DNA of 22,489 nucleotides, taken from contig JAKQOH010000194.1 of assembly GCA_029565415.1 (NCBI GenBank), forward strand, positions 1 through 22,489. The letters run 5' to 3'. This DNA comes from Candidatus Rifleibacteriota bacterium (GTDB lineage: Bacteria > Riflebacteria > Ozemobacteria > Ozemobacterales > Ozemobacteraceae). The translations under genes were made by a program, and so were the position numbers. Under the pieces are notes generated by a model. The model did not search any database. It worked only from the letters and a program-made list of their open reading frames with translations, and was not told where the DNA came from. Positions 14,631 through 20,946 of this stretch are shown piece after piece (positions within the stretch are counted from its first letter, which is position 1; each line of letters starts with the position of its first letter).

Positions 14631-15923
14631 ATGGCCACCGATCTGCTCGGAAACAAGGGCATACGATTGTACAACCTGTTCCCCCGCCTTGCCGGAAGCA
14701 TGATCCGATGGAAGGAGCACCTCCATCGCATTTCCTTCATGGGCTTCAACGCTGTGTACGTGAATCCGTTCCATTACCCGGGATTCAGCGGCAGTCTGTA
14801 TTCGCCTAAAGAGTTTTACAAGTTCAACCCGGCCTTCATCGACAACGATGCACGTCTGAGCCCGGCGGAGCAGCTTCGCGAGTTCATCGCGGCCTGCCAC
14901 GAACAGGGGCTGCTGTTCATCATGGACCTGGTCATCAACCACACGGCGATCGACTGTACGCTGATCGCCGAGCATCCGAGCTGGTTCAAGCGGGCGGCCG
15001 ACGGGCATGTCATTCACCCGGGCGCGTGGGACAACGGGAAATGGATCGAGTGGGGCGATTTGGCCGAGGTCGACAACGCATCGTCCCCCGACCGGGAGAA
15101 CCTGTGGCAGTTCTGGTGGAAGATGATGGCGTATTACATGGATATGGGTGTCGACGGGTTCCGGTGCGACATGGCCTACCAGGTGCCTGACGATCTCTGG
15201 CGGTTCCTCATTCACCGGGCGCGGCAGAAGAAGTCGGGCTGCATGTTCCTGGCCGAGTCGCTCGGGTGCAGCTTCCAGCAGGTCGAGAACCTCGCGCGGC
15301 TGGGGTTCGATTATCTGTTCAATTCGATCAAGTATTGGGACTTCAACCAGCCGTGGGGGATGGAGCAGTACAACCGCACCAGCCCGGTCGTGGCGAGCAT
15401 CGCGTTTCCCGAATCGCACGACACGAAACGGCTGATGGAGGAGTTCAACGGGGACGTGGCGGCGGTCAAGCGGCAGTTGCTGTTTTCGGCGCTGTTCAGC
15501 CGCGGGTTCATGATGCCGGTCGGCTACGAGTTCGGCTTCCGGCGCCATTGTGACGTGGTTCGCACCGATCCCGGATGGTGGGAGGACACGAACATCGATC
15601 TGACGGAGTACGTCCAGAAGGTCTGCCGGCTGAAAGACACCAGCGAGGCGCTGAACCGGGAAGCGGGGCTGCAGATCGTCGACCAGGAGAACTGGTACAA
15701 CGTCTTTTGTTTCAAGCGGTCGGCACCGGGCGCGAAGACCGTATTGGTCGCCGTGAACAAGGATCGCTTCAATCACCAGCGGGTGTTCATCCACGACCTG
15801 GCCGCGGTGCTCGGGCCCGGGATCCCGCGGGACGTTTCCCCCGAGTATGCGATGAGCACGGTGCCGCGCTGCTTCGAATACAATCTGCGTCCATCGGAAG
15901 TCAAAGTTCTGACGATCGCCTGA
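14631..15923 (+). CDS. GH13 alpha-amylase family enzyme, GlgE/maltosyltransferase-like
   Basis: 430 residues from ATG 14631 behind a strong AGGAGG. All four GH13 regions are present: DLVINHT (D99, N103, H104); GVDGFRCD with R178 and nucleophile D180; FLAESLG with acid/base E209; and PESHDTKR with H263 and D264. An active (beta/alpha)8 enzyme acting on alpha-glucans is therefore expected. FMGFNAVYVNPFHYPG, the HPSWFKRAADG loop, and WWEDTNIDLTEYVQKV recall the catalytic core of GlgE-type maltosyltransferases. GlgE proteins are about 650-700 residues with extra N-terminal domains, so this is a compact relative. There is no signal peptide, so it should work in the cytoplasm on storage glucan. No other glycogen or trehalose gene is nearby. 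A strong terminator closes the unit. Confidence 0.9.
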   Translation: MATDLLGNKGIRLYNLFPRLAGSMIRWKEHLHRISFMGFNAVYVNPFHYPGFSGSLYSPKEFYKFNPAFIDNDARLSPAEQLREFIAACHEQGLLFIMDLVINHTAIDCTLIAEHPSWFKRAADGHVIHPGAWDNGKWIEWGDLAEVDNASSPDRENLWQFWWKMMAYYMDMGVDGFRCDMAYQVPDDLWRFLIHRARQKKSGCMFLAESLGCSFQQVENLARLGFDYLFNSIKYWDFNQPWGMEQYNRTSPVVASIAFPESHDTKRLMEEFNGDVAAVKRQLLFSALFSRGFMMPVGYEFGFRRHCDVVRTDPGWWEDTNIDLTEYVQKVCRLKDTSEALNREAGLQIVDQENWYNVFCFKRSAPGAKTVLVAVNKDRFNHQRVFIHDLAAVLGPGIPRDVSPEYAMSTVPRCFEYNLRPSEVKVLTIA

Positions 15924-15952
15924 CGCCCGACACGGGGCGTTTCGAAACCGAA

Positions 15953-15991
15953 AAAAAGCAGGGGCGGGTGTGAAACCCGTCCCTGCTTTTT
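15953..15991. terminator. Strong bidirectional intrinsic terminator
   Basis: Seventeen-base arms (15953-15969 and 15975-15991) pair with a single G-T mismatch around a five-base loop. The stem starts with A5 and ends with T5, so it terminates both the GH13 gene (+) and the small exported-protein gene (-) that converge here. Its core GGGGCGGGT is a member of the palindrome family at 2701 and 5775. A smaller hairpin, ACGCCC/GGGCGT (15923-15940), sits directly on the GH13 stop. Confidence 0.9.
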
Positions 15992-16004
15992 GATGGATGA
16001 TCGA

Positions 16005-16316
16005 TCAGTTGGGCATCGGCTCGTTGTTGGGATCGTAAGGATTGTCGGGATAGCTGCTGTCGTCGGAGCCGCTGTCGTGGTCGTGGCCACAGTCGCAGCC
16101 GCCGGAGCTGTCGCCGGACGAGCTGCCCTCATCATCGCCGTTGTTGGGATCGGTCGGGTCGGCCGGATTGCCGGGGGGCGGCCAGGGAATGTCGGAGCCG
16201 GTGGTCAGCTTCGCGATGCCGTCGGTGTGACGGGCCGTCGCGGCGAAGCCGGTCATGTTGCCGATGAAGAGGACGCCGGCGAGAACGGCGATGGTGAGCT
16301 TGATACGGAAGTTCAT
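16005..16316 (-). CDS. Small exported Asp/Ser/Gly-rich protein with CDCGHDHD cluster
   Basis: 103 residues, with GGAG (16326-16329) nine bases before ATG 16316. The first 26 residues are a standard signal peptide (IAVLAGVLFIGNMTGFA). The mature part has almost no hydrophobic residues: a WPPPGNP stretch, DPTDPNNGDDEG, a Ser/Gly run, then C74-x-C76-x-H78-x-H80 with aspartates between, and a second DPNN near the end. This looks like an unfolded acidic polypeptide with a compact metal-binding cluster (zinc, copper or nickel would fit Cys/His, calcium the DPxN motifs). I recognise no family. A sigma-54-like promoter precedes it and a bidirectional terminator follows the stop, so it is probably a one-gene unit. 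Confidence 0.75.
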   Translation of the reverse strand: MNFRIKLTIAVLAGVLFIGNMTGFAATARHTDGIAKLTTGSDIPWPPPGNPADPTDPNNGDDEGSSSGDSSGGCDCGHDHDSGSDDSSYPDNPYDPNNEPMPN

Positions 16317-16373
16317 GCGGATCGCTCCTTTGATGGTGTGGTTCTGAACTCGTTTCCAGATGAAAGGAACATC

Positions 16374-16390
16374 CGCATGTTTCGTGCCAA
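16374..16390 (-). promoter_or_regulatory. Sigma-54-like (-24/-12) promoter of the small exported protein
   Basis: The minus strand reads TTGGCACGAAACATGCG. The -24 element matches YTGGCACG at all eight positions. The -12 element keeps TGC (ATGCG against TTGCW), and GG and GC are ten bases apart, as required. The start would be near 16363, 47 nt before the gene. No enhancer site was identified. A 12-bp palindrome AATTCATGAATT lies just upstream (16396-16407). Confidence 0.55.
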
Positions 16391-16440
16391 ACCGAAATTC
16401 ATGAATTGAACGGGGTTTTGAGGGGAAGCGCGGGGCGCGG

Positions 16441-16500
16441 GTGACGAATGTTCGGCACCGGCTGCGAAAAATTGCGCAGTCCGGTGCCGGAACGCGTCAC
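16441..16500 (-). terminator. Long hairpin overlapping the stop of the 2H phosphoesterase gene
   Basis: GGCACCGG (16454-16461) pairs with CCGGTGCC (16481-16488). The stem extends inward by CTGCG and outward by TTC, with two single-base bulges. An outer GTGACG/CGTCAC pair (16441-16446 and 16495-16500) closes a 60-bp structure that includes the stop codon. No T-tract follows on the minus strand, so an mRNA 3' stabiliser or Rho-assisted terminator is as likely as an intrinsic terminator. Confidence 0.5.
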
Positions 16501-17222
16501 TTCCCGCGGAACCGGTAGACCGCGAGCGGCGTCTTGATCTGGCCCGCCCTGTCGGCTTCGCCGATCCCGATCCCGATGACCTGGCCGTACCGGGGCTTTC
16601 CAAAGGCGGGGTCATCGGCATGGCGCTCGAGGAACCCGCCCACCTTCTGGGGGTCGGATTTCGCGAGAATCGTCAGGTGCGGCTCGAACTCGGCGAACAC
16701 GTTCGGGCTTCCATACTTCGTGATATATTCCAGCTTCTGCGGATACTGTTTCACCCATTCGGGGATGAAATCGCTGGGGAAGCGATGGCCGCTCAGGCTC
16801 TGGACGACGGTGTCGGACAGGGTCTGGAGGTTGCGGCCCCGGTCGAGGTTGATGAACATCCAGAAATCCTTTGTCGCCGAAATCCCGGCCGCGCGGACGG
16901 GGAACGGCCGAACCGTCTCGGCAAGCGAGGCGACGATTCCCTGGACCGTCTTCGTCTTTTCCGGGGAATACTGTGTCATATACAAGGTGCAGTGCACCTG
17001 ATACCCCATGGCGGGATACGCGTCGAGGCCTTCCTCGGCATGGACGGCTTCTCCGGCGTTACGGGCCATCGTTTCGAGATTCTCCGAAACCAACGCGAAC
17101 ACGTTCAGCTTGATCGTCTGGGGAAGCGGCGCCGCCTGACTGGCGGTCTGGCCGGAAGCGATGCACGTCGTGAGGAAGGCGAAAAGAGCCAGAACGAAGA
17201 AAAACCGGACGAGTTTCGACAT
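16497..17222 (-). CDS. Exported 2H phosphoesterase-superfamily protein
   Basis: 241 residues from ATG 17222, with AGGTG six bases upstream; an ATG eight codons earlier has no such site. A hydrophobic signal segment (LVRFFFVLALFAFLTTCIAS) begins the protein. The cysteine could be a weak lipobox (LTTC), but an ordinary signal peptidase site is as likely. Two H-x-T motifs follow at the usual large spacing: H77-C-T79 in GYQVHCTLYMTQ and H182-L-T184 in EPHLTILAK. This is the signature of the 2H phosphoesterase fold (2'-5' RNA ligase/cyclic phosphodiesterase group). The intervening helix-strand order and the F-W-M-F segment fit. These enzymes are normally cytoplasmic and act on RNA ends or cyclic phosphates, so export is unusual. 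It lies 51 nt downstream of the SH3-protein gene, probably in one message. Confidence 0.8.
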   Translation of the reverse strand: MSKLVRFFFVLALFAFLTTCIASGQTASQAAPLPQTIKLNVFALVSENLETMARNAGEAVHAEEGLDAYPAMGYQVHCTLYMTQYSPEKTKTVQGIVASLAETVRPFPVRAAGISATKDFWMFINLDRGRNLQTLSDTVVQSLSGHRFPSDFIPEWVKQYPQKLEYITKYGSPNVFAEFEPHLTILAKSDPQKVGGFLERHADDPAFGKPRYGQVIGIGIGEADRAGQIKTPLAVYRFRGK

Positions 17223-17273
17223 CGAAGCACCTCTTGATATATTCATGGAACTATTCGAATGAATCCGAACGGC

Positions 17274-17954
17274 TCAGCGGCCGGGGACGGGAACGGGCTG
17301 AAGGGGCTGAGGCCAGGCCGTCGAGTAGTGGTAGAGGGGTTCGGACGTGGTCCAGACAGGGGACGGCGGAGCGAAGAGATCCGCCTGGAGGCGGACGTGG
17401 CGGGCATACACGTAGCCGACCGAGTGACCGTCTGACGACTGAATGTAATACCAGTCGCCGGTTCTGCCGAGCACGGAGACGGCTTCCCCGCGTCGGATCG
17501 TGCCTATCACGTTGCGGTCACGGTTCCGCCGTGAGCCGAATCCCGGATCCGAGCGAAGGTTCAGGTCCACGAGCGCCTGGCCCGCGTTTCCCGAGGGGCG
17601 GGACGGCCGGTACAGCCAGGTCGAGCCGTCCCAGTAGGGTTCGAGCCGACCGGCCGGGGAGGTGAAGAAGTAGCCGGGCAGCGTGGTCCCGGTGGGGTTC
17701 CAGGAGCGCCACGAGGAATAGTAGATGGGATCCTGGGAGGGGAGATGGGGAGGCAGATAGGCCGGGTGCATCGACGGCGGAATCGTCGGGGAAACGATGT
17801 AGGGATGGATGAAAGGCGCAGCGGCCGTGTAGGTGCCGTAGCCGTACCATGTCGGGATCACGTATCGGCGGGCGGCGAATCCGGCCGGGGCGAAGACGGT
17901 GAGAAACAGGCAAAAGAGCAAGAGGCGCGGCAAGCTGGTTCCAAAGCGTTTCAT
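17274..17954 (-). CDS. Exported SH3-domain protein
   Basis: 226 residues from ATG 17954, with GGAGGT eight bases upstream. The frame runs open much further back, to 18437, but that part is antisense to the zinc-ribbon gene and lies beyond the promoter. A signal peptide (LLLFCLFLTVFAPAGFA, cut near residue 27) leads into a Tyr/Pro-rich segment of about 95 residues (WYGYGTYTAAAPFIHPYIVS; PPSMHPAYLPPHLP) and a bacterial SH3 domain at about 127-190: ALVDLNLRSDPG, then IGTIRRGEAVSVLGRTGDWY, then SVGYVYARHVRLQ. A Pro/Tyr tail ends the protein. It probably binds the cell wall or an outer protein without an enzymatic domain of its own. It has its own promoter at 17978-18005. Confidence 0.82.
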   Translation of the reverse strand: MKRFGTSLPRLLLFCLFLTVFAPAGFAARRYVIPTWYGYGTYTAAAPFIHPYIVSPTIPPSMHPAYLPPHLPSQDPIYYSSWRSWNPTGTTLPGYFFTSPAGRLEPYWDGSTWLYRPSRPSGNAGQALVDLNLRSDPGFGSRRNRDRNVIGTIRRGEAVSVLGRTGDWYYIQSSDGHSVGYVYARHVRLQADLFAPPSPVWTTSEPLYHYSTAWPQPLQPVPVPGR

Positions 17955-17977
17955 CCGGTGATACCTCCCATCAACCC

Positions 17978-18005
17978 ATTCTATCACAGCCTGCCGGGCC
18001 GACAA
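17978..18005 (-). promoter_or_regulatory. Promoter of the SH3 / 2H phosphoesterase unit
   Basis: On the minus strand TTGTCG (18000-18005) and TAGAAT (17978-17983) are 16 nt apart, and TGA before the -10 makes an extended TGnTAnnnT. Transcription would start near 17971, leaving a short leader with GGAGGT. Confidence 0.6.
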
Positions 18006-18033
18006 AGGTTTTCGGGATCCGTACAGGTGGGAA

Positions 18034-18061
18034 TTGACAAACGCAGGAAGGGCCGTATACA
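18034..18061 (+). promoter_or_regulatory. Promoter of the zinc-ribbon / SpoIIM unit
   Basis: TTGACA (18034-18039) is perfect and TATACA (18056-18061) matches five of six positions, with a 16-nt spacer. The start near 18068 leaves a 118-nt leader. This promoter and that at 17978-18005 diverge with only about 30 bp between their -35 boxes. Confidence 0.75.
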
Positions 18062-18071
18062 TTGGTTTCAC

Positions 18072-18155
18072 CGGGGTTTCATCCCCGCTGATGCTATCCA
18101 AGATGGATAGCTTTTCAATAGATCGCCGGGACCTCGTGTTCCGGCGATCGATTTT
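18072..18155 (+). promoter_or_regulatory. Leader with three hairpins, two terminator-like (candidate attenuator)
   Basis: Inside the leader lie CGGGG/CCCCG (18072-18087), then a perfect 7-bp stem GCTATCC/GGATAGC (18093-18111) followed by TTTT (18112-18115), then a perfect 9-bp stem GATCGCCGG/CCGGCGATC (18121-18149) followed by GATTTT. Two intrinsic-terminator-like hairpins between a strong promoter and the first start codon suggest attenuation or a structured regulatory RNA. It does not match a riboswitch class I can recall. Confidence 0.5.
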
Positions 18156-18185
18156 CGGGCGGTATGCGCCGGCGGAGGTCGAACG

Positions 18186-18701
18186 ATGGCCGATTCGCAG
18201 CAACAGGACCGGTTCTGCGCGACGTGCGGGGCTCCCGGTGCCGACGGGCAGCGTTTCTGCCGCCGGTGCGGCTTCGAGTTTCCCATCGAGGAGTTCGAGG
18301 AGGAACGCAGCCTTCGCGCCGCCCTGCCCCCCGAGCCCGGTGTCGCCTCGTGTTTCACCTCGCTGCTGAAGCCGGTCGTGCTGATCGGCGGCCTGCTCTT
18401 CGCCTTGTTTCTCCTCCAGGAGTTCATCCACGCCCAACGGTGGCGCGGCCGGTCGATCCGCGCCCGCGAAAAGGCGTGCTACGCGAACATGCGGGTGCTG
18501 CTCGGGGCGATCGAGATGTACAACATGGACAGTCCCGTGATGATCAAGCGGGTCGATGACGGCACCGAGCGACGCATGATCGATGGGAAGTATCTCAAGA
18601 CGAATCTTTCAAAACCCGAAGCCGGCTGTCGCTACTCCTCCTCCGGCGATCTCTCGGGCGAAGGCCGGATCCTCTGCGACATGCACGGGACGGTCGAATG
18701 A
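18186..18701 (+). CDS. Zinc-ribbon membrane protein with pilin-like Cys domain
   Basis: 171 residues, with GGAGG before ATG 18186. Residues 11-28 form a zinc ribbon (C11-ATC14 ... C25-RRC28, each pair CxxC). An acidic linker leads to one membrane helix at about 60-79. The C-terminal part, opening CYANMRVLLGAIEMYNMD and closing CDMHG, holds C98 and C164 exactly 66 residues apart, the same distance as C252 and C318 in the exported protein at 1348-2622. With a cytoplasmic zinc ribbon, one helix and an outer pilin-like domain, it looks like a membrane-anchored protein that links an inside partner to an outside surface. The SpoIIM-family gene follows with an ATGA overlap, so the two are coupled. 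Function is unknown. Confidence 0.8.
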   Translation: MADSQQQDRFCATCGAPGADGQRFCRRCGFEFPIEEFEEERSLRAALPPEPGVASCFTSLLKPVVLIGGLLFALFLLQEFIHAQRWRGRSIRAREKACYANMRVLLGAIEMYNMDSPVMIKRVDDGTERRMIDGKYLKTNLSKPEAGCRYSSSGDLSGEGRILCDMHGTVE

Positions 18702-19660
18702 ACCACGAGCGTGCGCAGCGGCTCGAGGAGACCCTCGAGCGGATCGAAAACAGCCCGCACGGCAGTCTGGATCCGAACCGGCTTCTCGAGGTCGGGGCGC
18801 TGTACCAGGAAACCCTCGGCGATCTCGGCCGGGCACGCGCGAGCGGCGACGAACGCCTCCAGCGGTCCCTCAACCGCCTCGTCGCGCGCGCCTATGCCCT
18901 GATCTACCGCCGCCGGCAGTCGAGCCTGCTCGATGCCCTCGCCTTCCTGCCGAAACGGTTCCCGCTGCTTGTTCTGGCCCGGCTGCATTTCATCGTGACG
19001 GCGTTCCTCATCTTCTTGTTTTCCGCGGTGATCGGCTTTTTGTGCGTCGGCACCGACTCGAAGCTGATCGATCTCGTGCTTCCCGAACGGATGCGCACGG
19101 TGATCGCCCGGGATCTGGCAGAGGGCCGCGTGGGCCGTGACATGTCGCAGGAGTCGAAACTGGCCGTCTCGAGCTTCATCCTCACCAACAACATCGCCGT
19201 CTCGTTCAAGGCGTTCGCCTACGGGATCTTCCTCGGCCTCGGCACGTTCTATATTTTAGCCTATAACGGCCTGCTCCTGGGCGGGCTCGCCGCCGTGTAT
19301 CACGAAGCGGGCCAGGCGATCGTCTTCTGGTCTCTGATCCTGCCGCACGGCGCGATCGAGCTGATCTGCTGCTTCATCGCGGGCGGGGCCGGCCTGATCC
19401 TGGGCTATGCCCTCGTCGATCCGGGACCGCACGGGCGGTTCGAGTGGCTCGCCCATGAGGGGAAACAGGCCGCGCTGCTCGTGACCGGCGCCGTGCCGAT
19501 GCTGTTCCTCGCGGCGCTGATCGAGACGTGGGTTACCCCCGCCCCCCTCCCCATCTTCGCGAAGTATCTCGTTGCGGCCGGCGTGTTTCTGCTGACGGTG
19601 GTGTACCTGACCTGGCCGGCCCTGGCTCAGAGCTGGGAGCGCAGTTTCAAGCGCAGGTAG
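18698..19660 (+). CDS. SpoIIM/DUF95-family membrane protein
   Basis: 320 residues, starting on the ATGA overlap with the upstream gene. The N-terminal 75 residues are charged helices (RLEETLERIENSP; LLEVGALYQETLGDLGRARA; LNRLVARAYALIYRRR), matching the cytoplasmic lead of the stage II sporulation protein M family. Five to six membrane segments follow, with the family's typical SFILTNNIAVSFKAFAYGIF and LPHGAIELICCFIAGGAGLI. In non-spore-forming bacteria these proteins travel with MoxR ATPases, DUF58 and RDD proteins in envelope or stress modules. Here those genes are next door but on the opposite strand. The 3' end overlaps the DUF58 gene by 34 bp in convergent orientation. No other sporulation gene is present, so sporulation should not be inferred. 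Confidence 0.88.
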   Translation: MNHERAQRLEETLERIENSPHGSLDPNRLLEVGALYQETLGDLGRARASGDERLQRSLNRLVARAYALIYRRRQSSLLDALAFLPKRFPLLVLARLHFIVTAFLIFLFSAVIGFLCVGTDSKLIDLVLPERMRTVIARDLAEGRVGRDMSQESKLAVSSFILTNNIAVSFKAFAYGIFLGLGTFYILAYNGLLLGGLAAVYHEAGQAIVFWSLILPHGAIELICCFIAGGAGLILGYALVDPGPHGRFEWLAHEGKQAALLVTGAVPMLFLAALIETWVTPAPLPIFAKYLVAAGVFLLTVVYLTWPALAQSWERSFKRR

Positions 19661-20946
19661 TTGGCCAGAAGCGCCGTCGAAAGTTGTTCGGGGGCCAGTA
19701 GCAGCGTTCCCACCCCGATTTTTTCGAGCTCCCGGTGCGCCGTTTTCACCCGGGAAAGGATCTCGCCGGCAACGATGCTTTCCCAGGCTTGTTCGGCCCG
19801 TTCCGGCACGCTGCCCACGCGGACGGCAAGCCCGGGGGGGAAGACCGACACCACCACGACGAGATGCTTGCGAAGCACCATCGGCACCTCGGCCCGGAGA
19901 CGCTCGGCTGCCTCGCCCGTCGTCAGGTCGGTGAGCAGAATCAGAAGCGACCGCTTGATGCGCCGGGTCATCAGGAACCGGAAGGCGGCGCCGTAATCCG
20001 ATTCGGACCGGTCCGGCTGCGCGGCGGCGAGCTGGGACATGATCAGATGGAGCTGCCGCTTTCCTTTCGCGGGCGGGATGAACCGGGTCGGTTTGTCGGA
20101 AAAGGCCAGCAGACCGGCGTTGTCGCCGCTGCGCAACACGCGCTGCACGAGCAGCAGGGTCGCGTCGACGGTGGCGTCGAGCATCGTTCCGCGCGGCAGT
20201 TTCGCGCCCAGCGGCCGGCCGCAATCGAGCAGCACGAGCACCGACTGGTTCACTTCCGACTGGTATTCCCGGGAGATCATCTTGTGACGCCGCGCCGTTG
20301 CCTTCCAGTCGATGCGGCGGAACTCGTCGCCCCGCACATACTCGCGCAGGCTCTCGAAATCCGTGCCCTGGCCACGCCGTCGTTCACTCTTCAGGCCTGT
20401 TTCGACCAGGTGGCTGCGCCGCACCCGGAGTTCGAACCGCGCGACATTCTTGATGTTGGGATACACCTCGACGGGCATCCCCTCCGCCGCCCGGCCCTGG
20501 CGCACGATCAGCTCGAGACGGCCCCGGAACCGGACCGAGAGCGGGCCGAAGACGAACCGGCCGCGTCGGGAGGGCTCGACGCGATATCGCACCTCGACCC
20601 GCGTGCGGGGGGCGATGGTGACGGTCAGCGGCTCGCGATCCGTCGCGAACTCGACCGGGGGCGCGTCGAGCAGCGTCACCTCGAGGGGCTGGAAGGCATG
20701 GTTCTCGACCTGGAGGACGACGTCGTTCTGCTCCCCGATCGACAGCTTGCGCGCCACGACGCGGTTGACGCGAATCGCGGAGGCGGGCGGAGTCAGACGG
20801 TGATCGGCCAGGACGAGCAGCAGGACGAACAGGTTCCAGGCGATCAGGATAGCGATGGATATAGTATGCGCGCCGGCAACCATGAGAGGGAGCGTGCCGC
20901 ACAGCAGGAGCAGCACGACCCGCGTCGTCACGCGGCCGGGATTCAT
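19627..20946 (-). CDS. DUF58 (vWA-like) protein of the MoxR module
   Basis: 439 residues. Two membrane segments (about 9-24 and 29-47) are followed by a beta-rich domain (RVNRVVARKLSIGEQNDVVL; VEVRYRVEPSRRGRFVFGPL), then the DUF58 signature GTDFESLREY (194-203) and RRIDWKATARR (210-220). A von Willebrand A-like fold begins at SVLVLLDCGRPLG with D241, where a metal-site aspartate is expected, and continues through NAGLLAFSD and SLLILLTDLT. Proteins of this family are partners of MoxR ATPases and are thought to recruit or act on client proteins at the membrane. The start overlaps the MoxR stop as ATGA, so both are translated from one message, and the 3' end runs 34 bp into the convergent SpoIIM gene. 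Confidence 0.92.
   Translation of the reverse strand: MNPGRVTTRVVLLLLCGTLPLMVAGAHTISIAILIAWNLFVLLLVLADHRLTPPASAIRVNRVVARKLSIGEQNDVVLQVENHAFQPLEVTLLDAPPVEFATDREPLTVTIAPRTRVEVRYRVEPSRRGRFVFGPLSVRFRGRLELIVRQGRAAEGMPVEVYPNIKNVARFELRVRRSHLVETGLKSERRRGQGTDFESLREYVRGDEFRRIDWKATARRHKMISREYQSEVNQSVLVLLDCGRPLGAKLPRGTMLDATVDATLLLVQRVLRSGDNAGLLAFSDKPTRFIPPAKGKRQLHLIMSQLAAAQPDRSESDYGAAFRFLMTRRIKRSLLILLTDLTTGEAAERLRAEVPMVLRKHLVVVVSVFPPGLAVRVGSVPERAEQAWESIVAGEILSRVKTAHRELEKIGVGTLLLAPEQLSTALLANYLRLKLRSQL

Noticed and set aside
18072..18155. A known riboswitch in the leader of the zinc-ribbon gene
   Set aside because: The hairpins lack the conserved loops of the classes I can recall (c-di-GMP, fluoride, cobalamin, SAM, mini-ykkC), so it is reported only as a candidate attenuator.
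18698..19660. Sporulation role suggested by the SpoIIM-family protein
   Set aside because: The family is widespread in non-sporulating bacteria within MoxR modules, and no other sporulation gene is present.
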